From: Hyalella azteca
Lineage: Eukaryota; Arthropoda; Malacostraca; Amphipoda; Hyalellidae
DNA: 64,000 bases
Assembly (NCBI RefSeq): GCF_000764305.2
Contig: NW_025940776.1
Location: forward strand, 1 to 64,000
Direction of reading: 5' to 3'
Positions 1 through 11,639 of this stretch are shown here, one piece after another; positions within the stretch are counted from its first letter, which is position 1, and each line of letters starts with the position of its first letter. The notes beneath the pieces are model-generated. The model was not told the DNA's origin. It saw nothing but the letters and a program-made list of their open reading frames with translations, and did no database searches. The translations under genes and the position numbers were made by a program.

Positions 1-1673
1 CCTAGCCAAGAATAAGGATCTGGTTATATGCAAGCCTGATAAAGGTCGCGGCGTGGTTCTGTTTCACCGTAACCGATACACCAGCAGTATGCTTGCTCTC
101 ATCTCTGATTCTTCAAAATTCGTGGAAATCACTAGCCCTATCTCTAAAGCCATTTTGAAAATTGAGGATCAAATTAATACCTTCATTCATAAACTTAAAG
201 ATTCCTCCACCCTTGCCTCTGAAACTTTTTTGAAACTTCACGTTTCTGGTTCGTGCCCTGGCATATTGTAAGGCCTTCCAAAAATTCATAAGCCAGATTT
301 TGCTTTGAAATTTCAATTCCGGCCTATTTTTGCTGCGTATAATACCCCGAGCTTAGCCTAGCTAAATTTTTGGTTTCCATTTTGAATTGTCCAACTACTA
401 ACCAGTTTACTGTTTATAATACCTACTCATTTGTCGACCGTTCGAAAGGTTTTACCAATGTTCAGCACCTGACTATAGCATTGTTTGATGTTGAAAATTC
501 GTTCACTAATATTCCTCTTACAGAAACTATTGAAATCTGCCTCAACTCTTTGTTTAAGGATGCGAATGATCTGGTGATTGCTCTTAACCACAGTCTTTTC
601 AAAAAGTTTCTGGAACTATCAGTCATGAACTTTTTTTCATTTTCGCTGATAAACTTTATAAACAAGTTTATGATTTAGGAATGGGCCTTCCCCTTGGTCC
701 CACACTTGCTAACATTTTCATGTGCTTTCATGAGGTTTCTTGGTTGGCCAATTGTCCCATTGATTTTTAACCGATTTTTCATAATGAGTATATAGATAGT
801 CTTCAAGCATCCCTATGTCTTCAAGCATCACCCTTCAATAGGTATAGTCTTCAAGCATCCCTCTCATGTGGGTCTTTTCTTTGATTTATCTAAACCTCAA
901 ACATCCTTCAATAAAATTCACTATGGAATTAGAATCCAACAATTGCCTGTCGTTTCTCAACTGCAATGTTACTAAGTGTGGCGGTCGTTTTCAGACTTCC
1001 GTTTATTAAAACCGACATTTACTGGCTTTGGTATGAGCTTCTTTAGCTTCTGCTCATTTCGTTTCATATTGAATAGTCTTCAAACTTTGATATATCGCGG
1101 CTATAGGGTCTGTTCTACCTTCCATGATATGCATTTGGAATTTGAATTCATTCGTAATATATTTCAGCTCAATGGTTTTCCATCGTGCCTTGTATTTAGT
1201 AAAATCAAACGCTTCTTATCTAACAAATTTTCTGAAACTGTGACTGAATGTGATAGTAAGAAAACTATTTATTGCACATTGCCTATTTTGGTAGTGCATC
1301 TGAAACTATGTCTAGAGAACTATAGATATTGTTCATGAAATATTTCCTGAATATAAATTTGCATGTTTTACTGTTAAATAATTTCAAAATTGGTTCTTTC
1401 TTCAGGTATAAGGACGTTATTCCTGCTCGGGTGCGATCAAACCTGGTCTATGAGTTCCGTTGTGCACACTGTGCATCTGCGTATGTTGGAATGACGTTGT
1501 GTAACTTCTACATCCGGGTTTCTGAACACCATGGCAGGAGCTATCATTCTAACTTGCCTCTCTCCAAGCCTCCTCATTCTTCCGTGCGCCTCCATGCTGA
1601 ACAGTGCAATGTGGCTGTAACTGAGAGTGATTTCAGGATACTCGGTTCTACTTCTGGTTTCTCGGATTTGTGA
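1..1673 (+). pseudogene. Penelope-like reverse transcriptase / GIY-YIG endonuclease, degraded
   Basis: The conceptual product is a PLE polyprotein (reverse transcriptase plus C-terminal GIY-YIG nuclease), broken by stops and frame changes. Landmarks in order: KPDKGRGVVLFHR near 31-70; GLPKIHKP just after the TAA at 268; FDVENSFTNIPL (RT motif A) near 484-520; GMGLPLGPTLANIF near 680-718; KPTFTGFGMSFFSFC and a thumb-like stretch at 1008-1240; then LVYEFRCAHCASAYVGMT (GIY-YIG-type core) near 1443-1497, followed by a Cys/His-containing tail to 1673. Motif order and spacing fit PLEs, but no single frame is open across it. The region 770-975 is a rearranged insertion. Family assignment is firm; activity is excluded. 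Confidence 0.88.
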
Positions 1674-2022
1674 ATATTGAAGTCTCTACATATCTTCAAA
1701 CAAAAACCGTGTCTCAATAATGCGTTTAGTCCATATAATCTGGAAATAGTGAATTGCTAGGCTTTTATATTCTTTTCGTGAACTCTAGGACTATGTTGTT
1801 CCAATCGAGTCCTTTTTTCCGATATAATGTTAGGTCTTGTTTAGGTTTTATGTCTGACTTAGAATTTTGATATAATAAAATGATTTTATTCATTTACAGT
1901 TTTTCGAACTGATGACGGAGCTGAACATAAGCGTTTTCAATATCGATATGGTGAATTTGCTTGGTGTTTTCTTTGCCTTTAAATTCCTTGTGAACTTGCA
2001 ATATAAGCAGACTGATAATGTA
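1..2022 (+). mobile_element. Penelope-like element, 3' part (copy 1)
   Basis: Remnant of a Penelope-like retroelement running in from the left edge. The right boundary is set by a 10-base sequence AGAAACAAAT at 2023-2032. The same 10 bases precede the 5' part of the other copy (13352-13361), and the undisrupted paralogous site has AGAAAGAAAT at 25688-25697. This is the pattern of a target-site duplication. Positions 1-767 match 13544-14309 with about three differences, including the same stop codon and the same frame changes, so the two copies descend from one dead insertion. Beyond 768 only this copy continues, through the rest of the reverse transcriptase and the endonuclease domain. Confidence 0.85.
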
Positions 2023-2527
2023 AGAAACAAATGTCATATGTCCCATAAGTGGCAATTAGAATATTTGATCTTCACTGCTCTGTTGGTCTCGTCTCTACAG
2101 TGTGCTACAGGCACACTGTAGAGACAAAGTTGACACTGCAACGACACTGCAGGTAATGGGGTGCCATGTGTAGCCACATGGTCCTTCATTTCTAGAATTA
2201 CACCTCAGTTAGCAATCAACAAAGAACAGGGATACTGATCTATATGGTACAATCAGTTAATTGAAATCAGACATAAAACTACACATATGTGCCAATTTAA
2301 GGTTGAGATGGCATGCATGAAAGCTTGGAAGATGCCAATATTTTAACCTAAATGGCCTTACTAAACAATCTGGGAAGATTCATAGTGAAATTTGAGATGG
2401 GTAATAGCCATTTCAAAAACACATATTAAATTGGAATATCTGAAACTAAACTTTCCTTCGATTAGTCAGCTGATATTATCAGGATCAAGCTAGTGAGACA
2501 ACTGATTTATATTGAATATATGAACCA

Positions 2528-3961
2528 CCGGGTGCGTACCAGTATGCAGAAAAAAATTCCATGACTTTTCCAAGACTCTCCATGACCGTCAATATAATTT
2601 TCCAAGACTCATATATGACAGGTTTAGCATGACTGAAAGACTTACCGTGCATATTCTATCATCTCCTACAGTTGATAAATAACAAACGTGTAAATGCATA
2701 GAGCATGCAGACACCGAGGAACAGAAATGACACATATCATAAAATCAAGCCCACACTGGTTTTATTATGAATTCAATAGTGTCAAATCGCAACAAATACT
2801 GTTTCGAGTAATGCACATAAGGTTGTACATGCTAATGTCAATACAGTTCAGAATACTCATCAGCACCACTACCCTAACATTCAACTGGCAGCTATTTCAT
2901 CAACTTTTTCTTTAATGTTCAGTTCAAGAGTGTCTAGCTTTGTTTTCAAAGATCGCCTCATGACATTGAACTTGGTGATAATTTTCATTTTTCAAATCCC
3001 CATTTCTCTCCATTGTTTCTTCATATTAATCTGCTGCTCGCTCAACCGCCTTGATGCCCTCCTCAGTACACCTTTTCTTCTTCTTCAGTTCATCTAGTTC
3101 ATTCAACAGAGCCTTTCTCTTCTGGGTTTTCTGGGCCTTCGCATTCTGCTCTTTCTCTTCTGCCAAATAATTATTTTGGGCTGTTTTGGTACTAGGAGCT
3201 GCAAGCAGCATCTTCTTGGTGTTGGTCATCTTGTCAAGGCCACCAACATGTATGTAGAGCATGATCAACCACAGCCCGCAAGGCAACCACTGTTCACTCT
3301 TCCAAGTTGGGTGCCATGATTTCCTATTTGAACGAAAACCCTCTTTCAACCGTGGCTTGGCCATGAGACAGGAGCATGAGCATTTGTACTGCATTTCAGA
3401 GCTTCTTGTTGGTGCTCTTTGACAGAATGGCATGCCAAATAGTGTCCAGTAGATCAGAAGTTGACAATGCTCGAAACTGTGCGTTTGGTTCACTGCAATG
3501 TTATGATTCATCTTTAAAGTTGCAGATCTCATTGTACAACACCATCCACATTTGTGTTAAGGAATCTCTTGGCATCAACAATCAAAGTGAGATGGTTCTT
3601 CAAATGTGTCTTGTCAGCTTCCTTCCAGTCCTTGATAAAGACCTTTGGCACCAGCCATCTCAGGTTCCTTCCAAGGCCATACTTGATACGGCTCTTGTCC
3701 AGTAGCTTCTGGACTACAGCCTTCATGAAGTCCTGGGCTTGTGTTTTGAAATTGAGAACTTGCAGTGGTGCATTGCCTTCTTGTCTGCAAGCTGTTTTTT
3801 ATTGGGGTCCTGGCCATGTAACCAATATCAACCTTATTGAGGGAAATCAAAACGCATTTTGTTCCATGACCTGAAATGGAATCCCACAACTTTCCAGGCC
3901 TGGAAAATGAAAAATCAAATTTCATGACTTTCCAGGTTTTCCATGACTGGTACGCACCCTG
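2528..3961. mobile_element. hAT-like DNA element, degenerate
   Basis: The termini are inverted: the left end reads (C)CGGGTGCGTACCAG and the right end reads CTGGTACGCACCCTG. Both are followed inward by related runs such as CATGACTTTCCAGG. Paralogous site 26150-26185 lacks the insert and reads straight through GAACCAAAATTCC, so this is a filled versus empty site. Flanking AACCA repeats suggest a decayed 8-base target duplication as in hAT elements. Inside, two overlapping minus-strand reading frames (3529-3726 and 3026-3532) may be transposase debris: the second ends in a Lys/Glu-rich coiled-coil-like tail. I do not recognise a domain in them. Confidence 0.7.
3026..3726 (-). pseudogene. Unrecognised open frames inside the hAT-like element
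   Basis: Two frames on the minus strand, 3726-3529 (65 residues) and 3532-3026 (168 residues), overlap by four bases in different phases, as expected for one frameshifted gene. The upstream frame is basic (for example KSRIKYGLGRNLRWLVPK). The downstream frame has several cysteines near its start and ends in a charged stretch (KALLNELDELKKKKRC) that could form a coiled coil. Position inside an element with hAT-type termini suggests a transposase or accessory protein, but no DDE or BED motif can be pointed to, so the function is not assigned. Confidence 0.35.
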
Positions 3962-4262
3962 CAACCAAAATTCCTATTTCCAAATTTTCTACATAATCAA
4001 TGATCTTACAATCAATATTCATAGTCTTATTTGGTTTAAATTCAAATTTCCTTGTGAAACTCTTTTGGCTCTTCAAATTGTATAAAAACATACTAGGTAT
4101 ATTGCTTATAAATAATTTAAAATCAGTAGTAAATGTAGATATTTTCCACTAAGAAGGCTACTTTAATTTAAAAAATTTACATTCCATAAAATTTGATTTA
4201 AAAAACAATTTTCCTATAAATAAAAAATAACACTGAAAATTATAAAACAATTTTTTACTTAC

Positions 4263-4349
4263 CTCTACATTCTCAGCATTTCTTGACTTCACAGCTTTGG
4301 TTATGATAGTGCAGTCCTGCACATCAATATTTTCGAAGTCCATTGACAT
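4263..4349 (-). CDS. Exon 1 of an ankyrin-type gene, second copy
   Basis: An 87-base exon of 29 codons starting MSMDFENIDVQDCTI and ending at GAG with a strong donor, GTAAGTAAAA. It is nearly identical to 26457-26543, exon 1 of the ankyrin-repeat gene described below; the few changes are mostly conservative. The frame is open and the donor intact, so this may be the start of a tandem paralogue whose remaining exons lie left of the window, or a duplicated orphan exon. Between it and the window edge is intron-like DNA carrying the hAT-like element and the PLE. Confidence 0.55.
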
Positions 4350-4699
4350 TCTGCTGATCAATTATTATTATTATTTGAGCTAGGTTTGAAATAAAGTCAC
4401 AAGTTGGTCACTTTTTAAACCCTTTCCTATCAGTGTTTAATTACATTAAAATAATTCATCTTCTATCTTTCAGCTTCATTCTTCTGTTCACATATTCACA
4501 AGGAAGATGCAAGGAAGTTAGACAATCAGTTCAAGTAGGACAAGCAACATCACCTCTATTATGGAGTTCTGAACTCTCCTAGGCTCTTGGGAAATTGCCA
4601 CTGCCAGAAGGCACACAAAGCACTACTAGCACAGACATGCAAGCAATATGATCACTGCTGACCAAAATCATATTAAACACAAACAAAGAGGAATTGTTA

Positions 4700-5600
4700 G
4701 ACTATTAAATCTTCAACCCCTAAATGCAGGCACATGTGACAGGAGTACAAGCCATGTCAAAAAGATACGATAGGAACAAACCCCAACATAAGTCAGGCAA
4801 AGACAAATCAAAGCCACTACACTATGACTGGCATCCCTGCAGCAAGATGATGGAGAGAATAGAAGCAAGAAGATAGTTTTTGTCATTAGCTGCCAATGAA
4901 GAAACCCACTAAAGTGGGCCTTCACACCAGCATGGCCAATTTGCAGACAAGCTACAGCACATTTTGTGGAGAGTGGTAAAGATCCATAAACCACATAATC
5001 CACTGCTGCTCCCAGTCCCAGCCTGAAGGCTCCTTTTCCTGAGGGCTGCATTTCTAGTTTTTGCAACCATCAGGATGCCCAATGTTATAAAAATTTGGAT
5101 TTCTACAATTGTAGTCACTCTTCAAAGCACAAAGTGGACCTTGCAATGCAATCATTTGAGTGGGCAAGCTTTGCAATTCTGTCAGAAATTTTCTTGCCAA
5201 GAATCTGGCTGTGACCACAAATCTAGCAGCACATCACCATTCACCACTCCATTGTATCAAGCCCATTGATTTGCATCAATTTCTGTATTAAAAAGACACT
5301 CTAACTTTGAGAGCTACAATAAGTGGAAGAAATCAACTGCAGTGCTGCTCATGAAACAGACAAGATCAGAACTGTCTAACTCTGTAGGACTGTAGAGACA
5401 CATCTGTGGTGGCAATCTGCATGGCCTTGTATATCACAAAAAGTTCAACACCTAGTACAGTGTGCATACAATTTAGCAGCCAAGGAGCCACCCAGTGGCT
5501 AGTTGGGTTGATGGCACATATAGGTCAGCAGAGACAGATCCAGTGGCAGCCCGTGATCCACAAGTGTAGATCTGTCACCTCCAGGTCTGAGGCTGAGCAG
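4700..5600 (-). pseudogene. LINE RNase H / C-terminal remnant, copy 1
   Basis: Minus-strand fragments matching the better copy at 27130-28570. Recognisable pieces are an RNase H start reading IYTCGSRAATGS near 5570-5535, where the catalytic Asp of YTDGS is replaced by Cys, and the later motif GHSQILGKKISDRIAKLAHS near 5215-5160. Several stops and frame changes separate them. It travels inside duplication block R and is inactive. Confidence 0.6.
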
Positions 5601-5895
5601 TTTCTACAGATCTGGCATTGAATTGACTGCAGAGCTCAGCCAATACAAGGAGATGCTGGAGGAAAGATCTGCACGAGGTACAATCGTATAAAGGGAGACA
5701 TCAACGAAATTGGAAGAAACTAGCTGCACAGACCGTCAGATGGTAGTGTTGGAAGGTTTAACTCCTAGAAGCTCTGACATGCTTTGACAATAAAAGGTAT
5801 GTGTAGAATGTTAACCTGATACAAGAATTCCAAAATAGATGCCTCCTGGTCCCCTGCAGGCATGTACATGTACCTGAGAGTCAATTTCATGAATA

Positions 5896-6594
5896 CGGGG
5901 TTTGTACCGGAATCTAGAAAAAAATTTCATGACTTTTCTATGACTCTCCTGGACCATCAATATAATTTTCCAAGACTCTTTTATGACAGGTTTAGCATGA
6001 CTGAAGGACTAACCATGCATATTCTATCATCTCCCACAGTTGATAAATAGCAAACGTGTAAATGCATTGCTCTTCAAAGGTGTCATTGGTTCTTCAAAGC
6101 TGCTTTCCCCATATTTGACACATCCAAGTATTTCGAGCACAATGTACATATCGTCATATCTTCATGCTTTGGAGGGTAAGCAAGTCAGTCACGATAAGCT
6201 TCTATTCTTAACCACAAGTCATGAAATTTACACTTTCCAGGCATGATGATGTAGAAATTGCAAGCTGAAGATGGAACGCCGCCAATGCAGATCAAAAAGT
6301 TGTCCAATGCAACTGAGCTCAGTCAGGTGATTAGTTTTCCAATCAGAACGCATGAAACAAGTGACTGTAGCAGTCTCTTGTTTCATACCTGCCAATCAGA
6401 ATGCAGGAAACAAGAGACTGCACAAACAGTAAACACATGCAACACAGAAAAAGACATCCTTTGTTTATTTTTTTTATTTGCAAATTTCCTGATTTTCCAT
6501 AACCTGAAATGAAATTCAATGACTTTCCAGGCCTGAAAAATATAAAATCAAATTCCATGACTTTCCAGGTTTTCCATGACCGGTACAAACCCTG
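5896..6594. mobile_element. Short hAT-like MITE
   Basis: About 0.7 kb with inverted ends C(G)GGGTTTGTACCGG and CCGGTACAAACCCTG, followed inward on each side by CATGACTTT-type sequence shared with the element at 2528-3961. Both flanks contain TGAATA, consistent with a decayed target duplication. There is no coding potential beyond short frames. Probably a non-autonomous relative of the neighbouring element. Confidence 0.65.
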
Positions 6595-6599
6595 TGAAT

Positions 6600-7619
6600 A
6601 GAAGTGGCAATAGAACCCATTTGATCTGGCAATCAATAAGATGTTTTTTTCTAGGGTCAACATAGAATTTCTGAATGCTAATTAAGAATATGCACTATTG
6701 CACAATTTTATGAACACCAATGATAAACAGTAAAATACAACTCAGTTTACAAATAAACATTAAAAAAAAGTTTTTATGCATCAATGGCTACAACATTAGT
6801 AGGACTAGGTCCTAGGAAGACGGCAGTGCAAGTCTGAAGTCTAAGATCACAGGCAAAGACAACCACATGTGGCACCAGTTCAAAAGGTTGCTTACTTGGT
6901 TAAGATGAGGTGCGTCACTTTCTTGAGTATTGGCACCCCCAATCTGCAATCTTCAAGATGCATTAAATGTTGCTAAGCATATTGGTGGCTTGGAGGTCCT
7001 TGATGGTCAGTTGAGGTGGTCAAGGGTGAGACGGCTCCAACATGTTGAGCATTGGAGTGGCGGATTTTGATCTTGAGAGGTGGTGGCCGTTGGCTGTGGA
7101 CATCTGATAGGCTATTGGGGGTCTTTCTTTCATTGCTTACCTGATGACCCGACTGAAATTTAAACTCCTGAACAGGAGTACTGGAATAATGGATTCACAT
7201 GGAATGGCGCTATAAATGACGTGCATGGATCTGGAAGGGATTCTTAACAGTTTTTGTGGAGTTTCCAAGACAACTTTCTATGATTAAATGCTTTGATATA
7301 AACCTAATAAATTGAATAACATCTCAAATAATAAACTTTGCTTTGAATTAGGAAGATTTCCAACATCTGCACCAGATGCTGTTGAAGTTCTAGGTGAGTC
7401 TTTTGACCTGTACAAACTCATGTGCCTTCAAGCGGAAAGGTGGAGCACTCCCTTACAAGAAACTTCTTTACAAAAAATGGCAAAACAGAGCAGAAAGCTT
7501 TTGTCTTTTCTTTATTAATTAGAAACGGATGCCTCATCCTCAGCTGAGATTTCAGTTATCATTCTATCAGTGACATTGACAAAATCTTTGAATTATTTCC
7601 ATATTTGTATCTATCATTG
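6600..7619. other. Unassigned intergenic stretch
   Basis: No gene, repeat or RNA recognised. A 68-codon open frame at 7312-7518 has no recognisable domain and no clear splice context. The block homologous to 18800 begins only at about 7620. Confidence 0.4.
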
Positions 7620-8001
7620 TTAAAGGACAAAATGAAAATATCATAAGTTGATATAAAACAATTGTTCTTGGCAGACCTGTGTTTTGAATTAGACACACTT
7701 GTTAATCTGAATCACATACCATAGCCAGAGACACAATGACCAAATATACCTCGTACAAGGTTGCCAATTCACCTCTAAGCTTGGTGAAGCCCAGTAGTCG
7801 AAAAGTCTATTTATGGAAGAACAGGTTATTCAAACCATCCCACACTGAATATTGATAATGCCTGGGCTCTCTCTAGTAGCAAAAACAAGTTTAGTCCTCA
7901 AAAATCAAAATAAACTGGATGTTGAGGCTTAATACATAAACTTCACATTAGAAACAAAGATGCAAGGCCAACAGGGAGAGATTTTAAATATTAGTTATAC
8001 A

Positions 8002-8838
8002 CAGAGGTGGACAGCAGCGCGCTACATGTAGCGGCCGCTACATTTTCAGCAGCGGTAGCGGTAGCGGCGCTACATTTAAGGCAATGTAGCGGTGTAGCTA
8101 GAGCGCTACCGCTACATTTATAGATAAAGCCTTTAGATTTTACTTAATAGTATTAAATATTATTTAAAAACCAGCTTGATACTTACATAATATAAATTAC
8201 AGAATAAAACTGTACGAAAGATTTCGGTGTAATTTTGTCAACCTCAGCCTGTTACTAGTGTCAACATGTTAGTTGTTACTTGTTAAGTTACCACTTACAG
8301 GTATTCTTTATGTTTCAGTTTGCTTACAGTTATTTGTACACAGTTATTTTTATGTTTCACCTTCCCTACATGGATGTCTACTTTAATCTACCAATCTCAA
8401 AAATAATCCGCATATATATACACATAAAAGACTGATTTTTTATATGTATATGTGGATAATTTTTGAGATTGGTAGATTAAAGTAGACATCCATGTAGGGA
8501 AGGTAAAGCATAAAAATAACTAACTTTTCTTTACTATATCTAACCCGTACTAGTTCAGTTAGGTTAATTGCAATAAAGTTGCTTTGATATGTTTTGAAAA
8601 TGTTTTATTATCATTAAATGTTTATGAGTAAATAACAATAGCGGAACAATAAATATTTCGAAATTCCCAATAATTTTGGCCTTTGTAGCGGCTAATGTAG
8701 TGGCGCTACATTTTACTGTAGCGGTAGCGCTCGCTACAATCTAGTAGGTGTAGTGGTAGCGGTAGCGCCCGCTACATTTAGAGCATGTAGCGGTAGCGGT
8801 AGCGCCGCTACATTTCAAAGTAGAGCAGCCCAGCTCTG
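8002..8838. mobile_element. hAT-type MITE with GTAGCGG repeats and an internal palindrome
   Basis: The 8-base target duplication GTTATACA is exact (7994-8001 and 8839-8846), and the paralogue at about 19170 is an empty site. Ends are CAGAGGTGGACAGC and CCCAGCTCTG. Both subterminal regions are filled with GTAGCGG/CCGCTAC and GCGCTACATT tracts. The centre holds a long hairpin, with arms near 8358-8426 and 8446-8510. No open reading frame. A sister copy is at 33165-33995. Confidence 0.88.
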
Positions 8839-9082
8839 GTTATACAGGTGTATATATTAGTAACTAATAATGTTAAGAGCAAGATGACTCAGCTTAGAAG
8901 AAATAAATATTTCATCTACTTATAATTCCTCCGTGCCATATCCTTGCTAACAGGGTTGCAAAAACTCATGTATTTTTTTGAAATTGCTCAAGCCACCTGG
9001 TATTTACTGAAAAGCCCATGATTTCATTTTAAAAACACTGCAAAATTGATAAAATGGTTATTTTTACCTTTTTCACATATTA

Positions 9083-9920
9083 CAGGGTCTGCCATTTTTA
9101 TGGAAACATACGTTTTTTGTTATTCCTCAATGAAACAAACAGGTGAATTTTTATATTGGATGAGTTAGTAGCCAATAATTGCCTAAAGAATTCTCAGACA
9201 TATTTATTCAATGTGACCCTCATATTTTTAATGACGGCCTCCAATTTACGCGAGAAAGCTTCACAATAGACACGCAGCATTTCTTGAGGGATCAAGTCCC
9301 ATTCTCGTGTGAATTTAGACTTCAAACTACCCAAAGAATCATGAGATGTTCTGCAGACCCTACTCTCCAAAATAGCCCACACAGAAAAGTCGAGAGGATT
9401 CAAATCAGGGCTACTTGAGAGCCATTAATCTTTGCTTATGAACGCTGGGATGTGGCCCTGAATCCAGTTTTGGGTCATGTTTGAGCCATGTGATGGGGCA
9501 GAGTCTTGTTGAAAACTCCACGGTGAGCCGTTGAAGTGTTTACGGGATCAAGGTTACAACACAGCTTCCCAAATGTCCAAAATATATCGCTGACTGTTCA
9601 ATTTCACTCCTGAGGCGACAAAAACAAACGAGTATGGACCTCCCAGTGGCGGTTACCACGGCCCAAACCATCACGGACATGGGATTTTGACGTCGTGTTG
9701 CTGTTCTGGTTGCCACAGATCCATCCCGACTCCAAACTCTGTCATTTTGGCGGTTAATGCTCTGTTCAATGTCTAATTTTTTCTCGTCACTGAACACCAA
9801 GTTGGGCAGCATGCCATCCTCAATGAGATCCAGAATATGCTGGCATCTCTCGAGCCTCATTCGTTCACAATGGTCTGTTAGTTCATGCCTTGTTTGCATC
9901 TTGTAAGGGGAGGTTTTGCT
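9083..9920 (-). pseudogene. mariner/Tc1-family transposase, degraded
   Basis: The minus strand encodes the catalytic half of a DDE/D transposase. The first block includes NLVFSDEKKLDIEQ (first catalytic Asp) and RVWSRDGS near 9800-9715. Then QQDSAPSHGSNMTQNW near 9510-9465 carries the second Asp, and SPDLNPLDFSVWAI near 9415-9375 the third. The C-terminal tail reads down to about 9194. At least two frame changes and a stop break the gene. The element starts at a TA dinucleotide (9081-9082) with CAGGGTCTGCCATTTTTATGG; the partner end is missing because the left flank resumes near 9920, so the N-terminal DNA-binding part is deleted. The paralogue at 19548-20260 lacks it. Confidence 0.85.
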
Positions 9921-11639
9921 TCCAGGTGGGTATGTGAAACTCCTGCCCAGGTGGGTATATGGGCGGCTACCCAGTGTAACTCTGCTTGTAAATATCTTGA
10001 CATGATAAGCATTGTAGATACATGCCCATGTAATCCCTATACAGTTCTGCAGAAAGTTTCCAACACACAAACTCACGAATATCTATAGAGTAGACTGGTG
10101 TGAGGCTCACCTGGCTTTAAATAAGAAGTCTTAATCTAAAGGTCTTTTGTATAAATCAGTATCAGATGCAACCTGTCCTGTCTAATTATCTGCTATACTG
10201 GCTTAACCAGACCAAAGGTTAGTCACTTGGACCTGGTTAACATGCTATGACAAGTTGAACAGACATGTCTAATTACCTTAGTTCGACCTGCTTCTGTTAA
10301 AGGCTTTAAAAGGACAAATATATTCCTCAATGTACTCACAGCTAAATTTCTCTAATGATAAAAGGTAAAAATAAGTATGTACAAAATAATTTATTTCAGC
10401 ATATGAAAGTAGAAGTCTGATGAAATTAGAATATAATTCACCATTCATAAAAAATGAGGGAAGGTGCAGTGAGTACTACTGATAACAGTGAGTAAAATTT
10501 TCCTGTACTGGAGACATAATAAAAAATAAAAATAATAGCAATAAAGACAAAGTATAAAAAAATTAAAAATACTTGAAATAAAACTCAAAATTATAGTTCA
10601 TTTTTATGTACAGGAATTTTACAGCAATATGTGTTGTTCACTTTTTTCCTAAAATTATGAACTGGAGGTTCCAAGGACTCTCAGCAAGGCAAGCCCTCAA
10701 ATCTGTTTGCTTGAAGAGGCTTACATACAAACAAGGTGGACAGCAGAGTCATCAATTACACTTCTCCATGGAAGGCAATCTGTGATCAATATGGCAAAAA
10801 TAGCATATGTACAACAATGCTATGAAGTTGATGTGGAAAATGAATACCATGATAGTGGTTAATGTGTAATTTAATGTAATTTGTATATTAACAAGTAGCA
10901 ATGGAGATTATTAGCAAATTGCTTTGCAAATGGAGCAGAATTAACACATGCATCACTCACATGGATATCAACTACACTGACAGTCATCTGTCTGGAAAAA
11001 GTAGAAATTCCATTTTCTCACACAGCTTGAATTTCAGCCTCTGCTGCTTTTAAAGGCAATTGGAATAAAGGCAAATCTCATCAACTCATGTTGGAAATAA
11101 ATTTTTGGAGACAGCATAAAAACCACATAAATTACATAGTAAATAACTTCATTTAAAGTGTTTTCTCATCAGTTTTCTGCAAAATGTTGGTGAAAATCAC
11201 TATGTACTTGCTTTGCTTTATCTCTAGAATGTAATAGCATTAGGCCTAGCCAGACTTCCAAATATGGCAACATTTGACAAGATTACCAATTAATTGCCCT
11301 AATGACACCAAGTCATGATTGTGATGGAGGGTGGATGTCAATTATTCTTCTACATGATAACAATTCAAGTCAATGTGGCTGACAGTGAAGAAACTATTTA
11401 GATTGTAGTGAATTACAATTGATGCAATCAAATTAGAAGATGATAATCAATGTCTCATTATTCAATCAGTAATGCTACATGGATGCCATTTCTAGATAAC
11501 GATGGCTGACTAAATGCTTCAAGATATGCATATTATGGTGGTTAAAAAACAAATACCGTATTGAATATTGTTCCTGGGTCAACCGCGGGGGGATTAACTC
11601 ATAATCCAATTGAATTTTGCAGTGGTAGCTGAATTAGTT

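Larger units (their letters stand above)
2034..5862. repeat. Segmental duplication block R, copy 1
   Basis: Collinear with 25698-28852 at roughly 85-90% identity by eye, interrupted here by an extra hAT-like insertion at 2528-3961. The block holds exon 1 of the ankyrin-type gene (4263-4349, minus strand) and the RNase H end of a LINE (about 4700-5600, minus strand). Near 2091-2125 there is a short perfect hairpin around the GTCTCTACAGTGTG motif that is not duplicated in the other copy. Homology stops near 5862/28852. Confidence 0.85.
7620..11600. repeat. Duplicated block collinear with 18800-21160
   Basis: Same order and orientation as 18800-21160 (for example ATCATAAGTTGATATAAAA at about 7649 and 18817, and GGTGTGAGGCTCACCTGG at about 10098 and 20429). 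Differences are mainly insertions: this copy gained the hAT MITE at 8002-8838 and the mariner-like element from 9083. The other copy gained the GGGTAATAAAGGACA-type repeat at 20785-21150. From about 10500 to 11600 there is only AT-rich, non-coding sequence. Confidence 0.75.

Noticed and set aside
5171..5275. Possible gene on the plus strand at 5075-5269
   Set aside because: It is the complement of the LINE RNase H remnant in block R.
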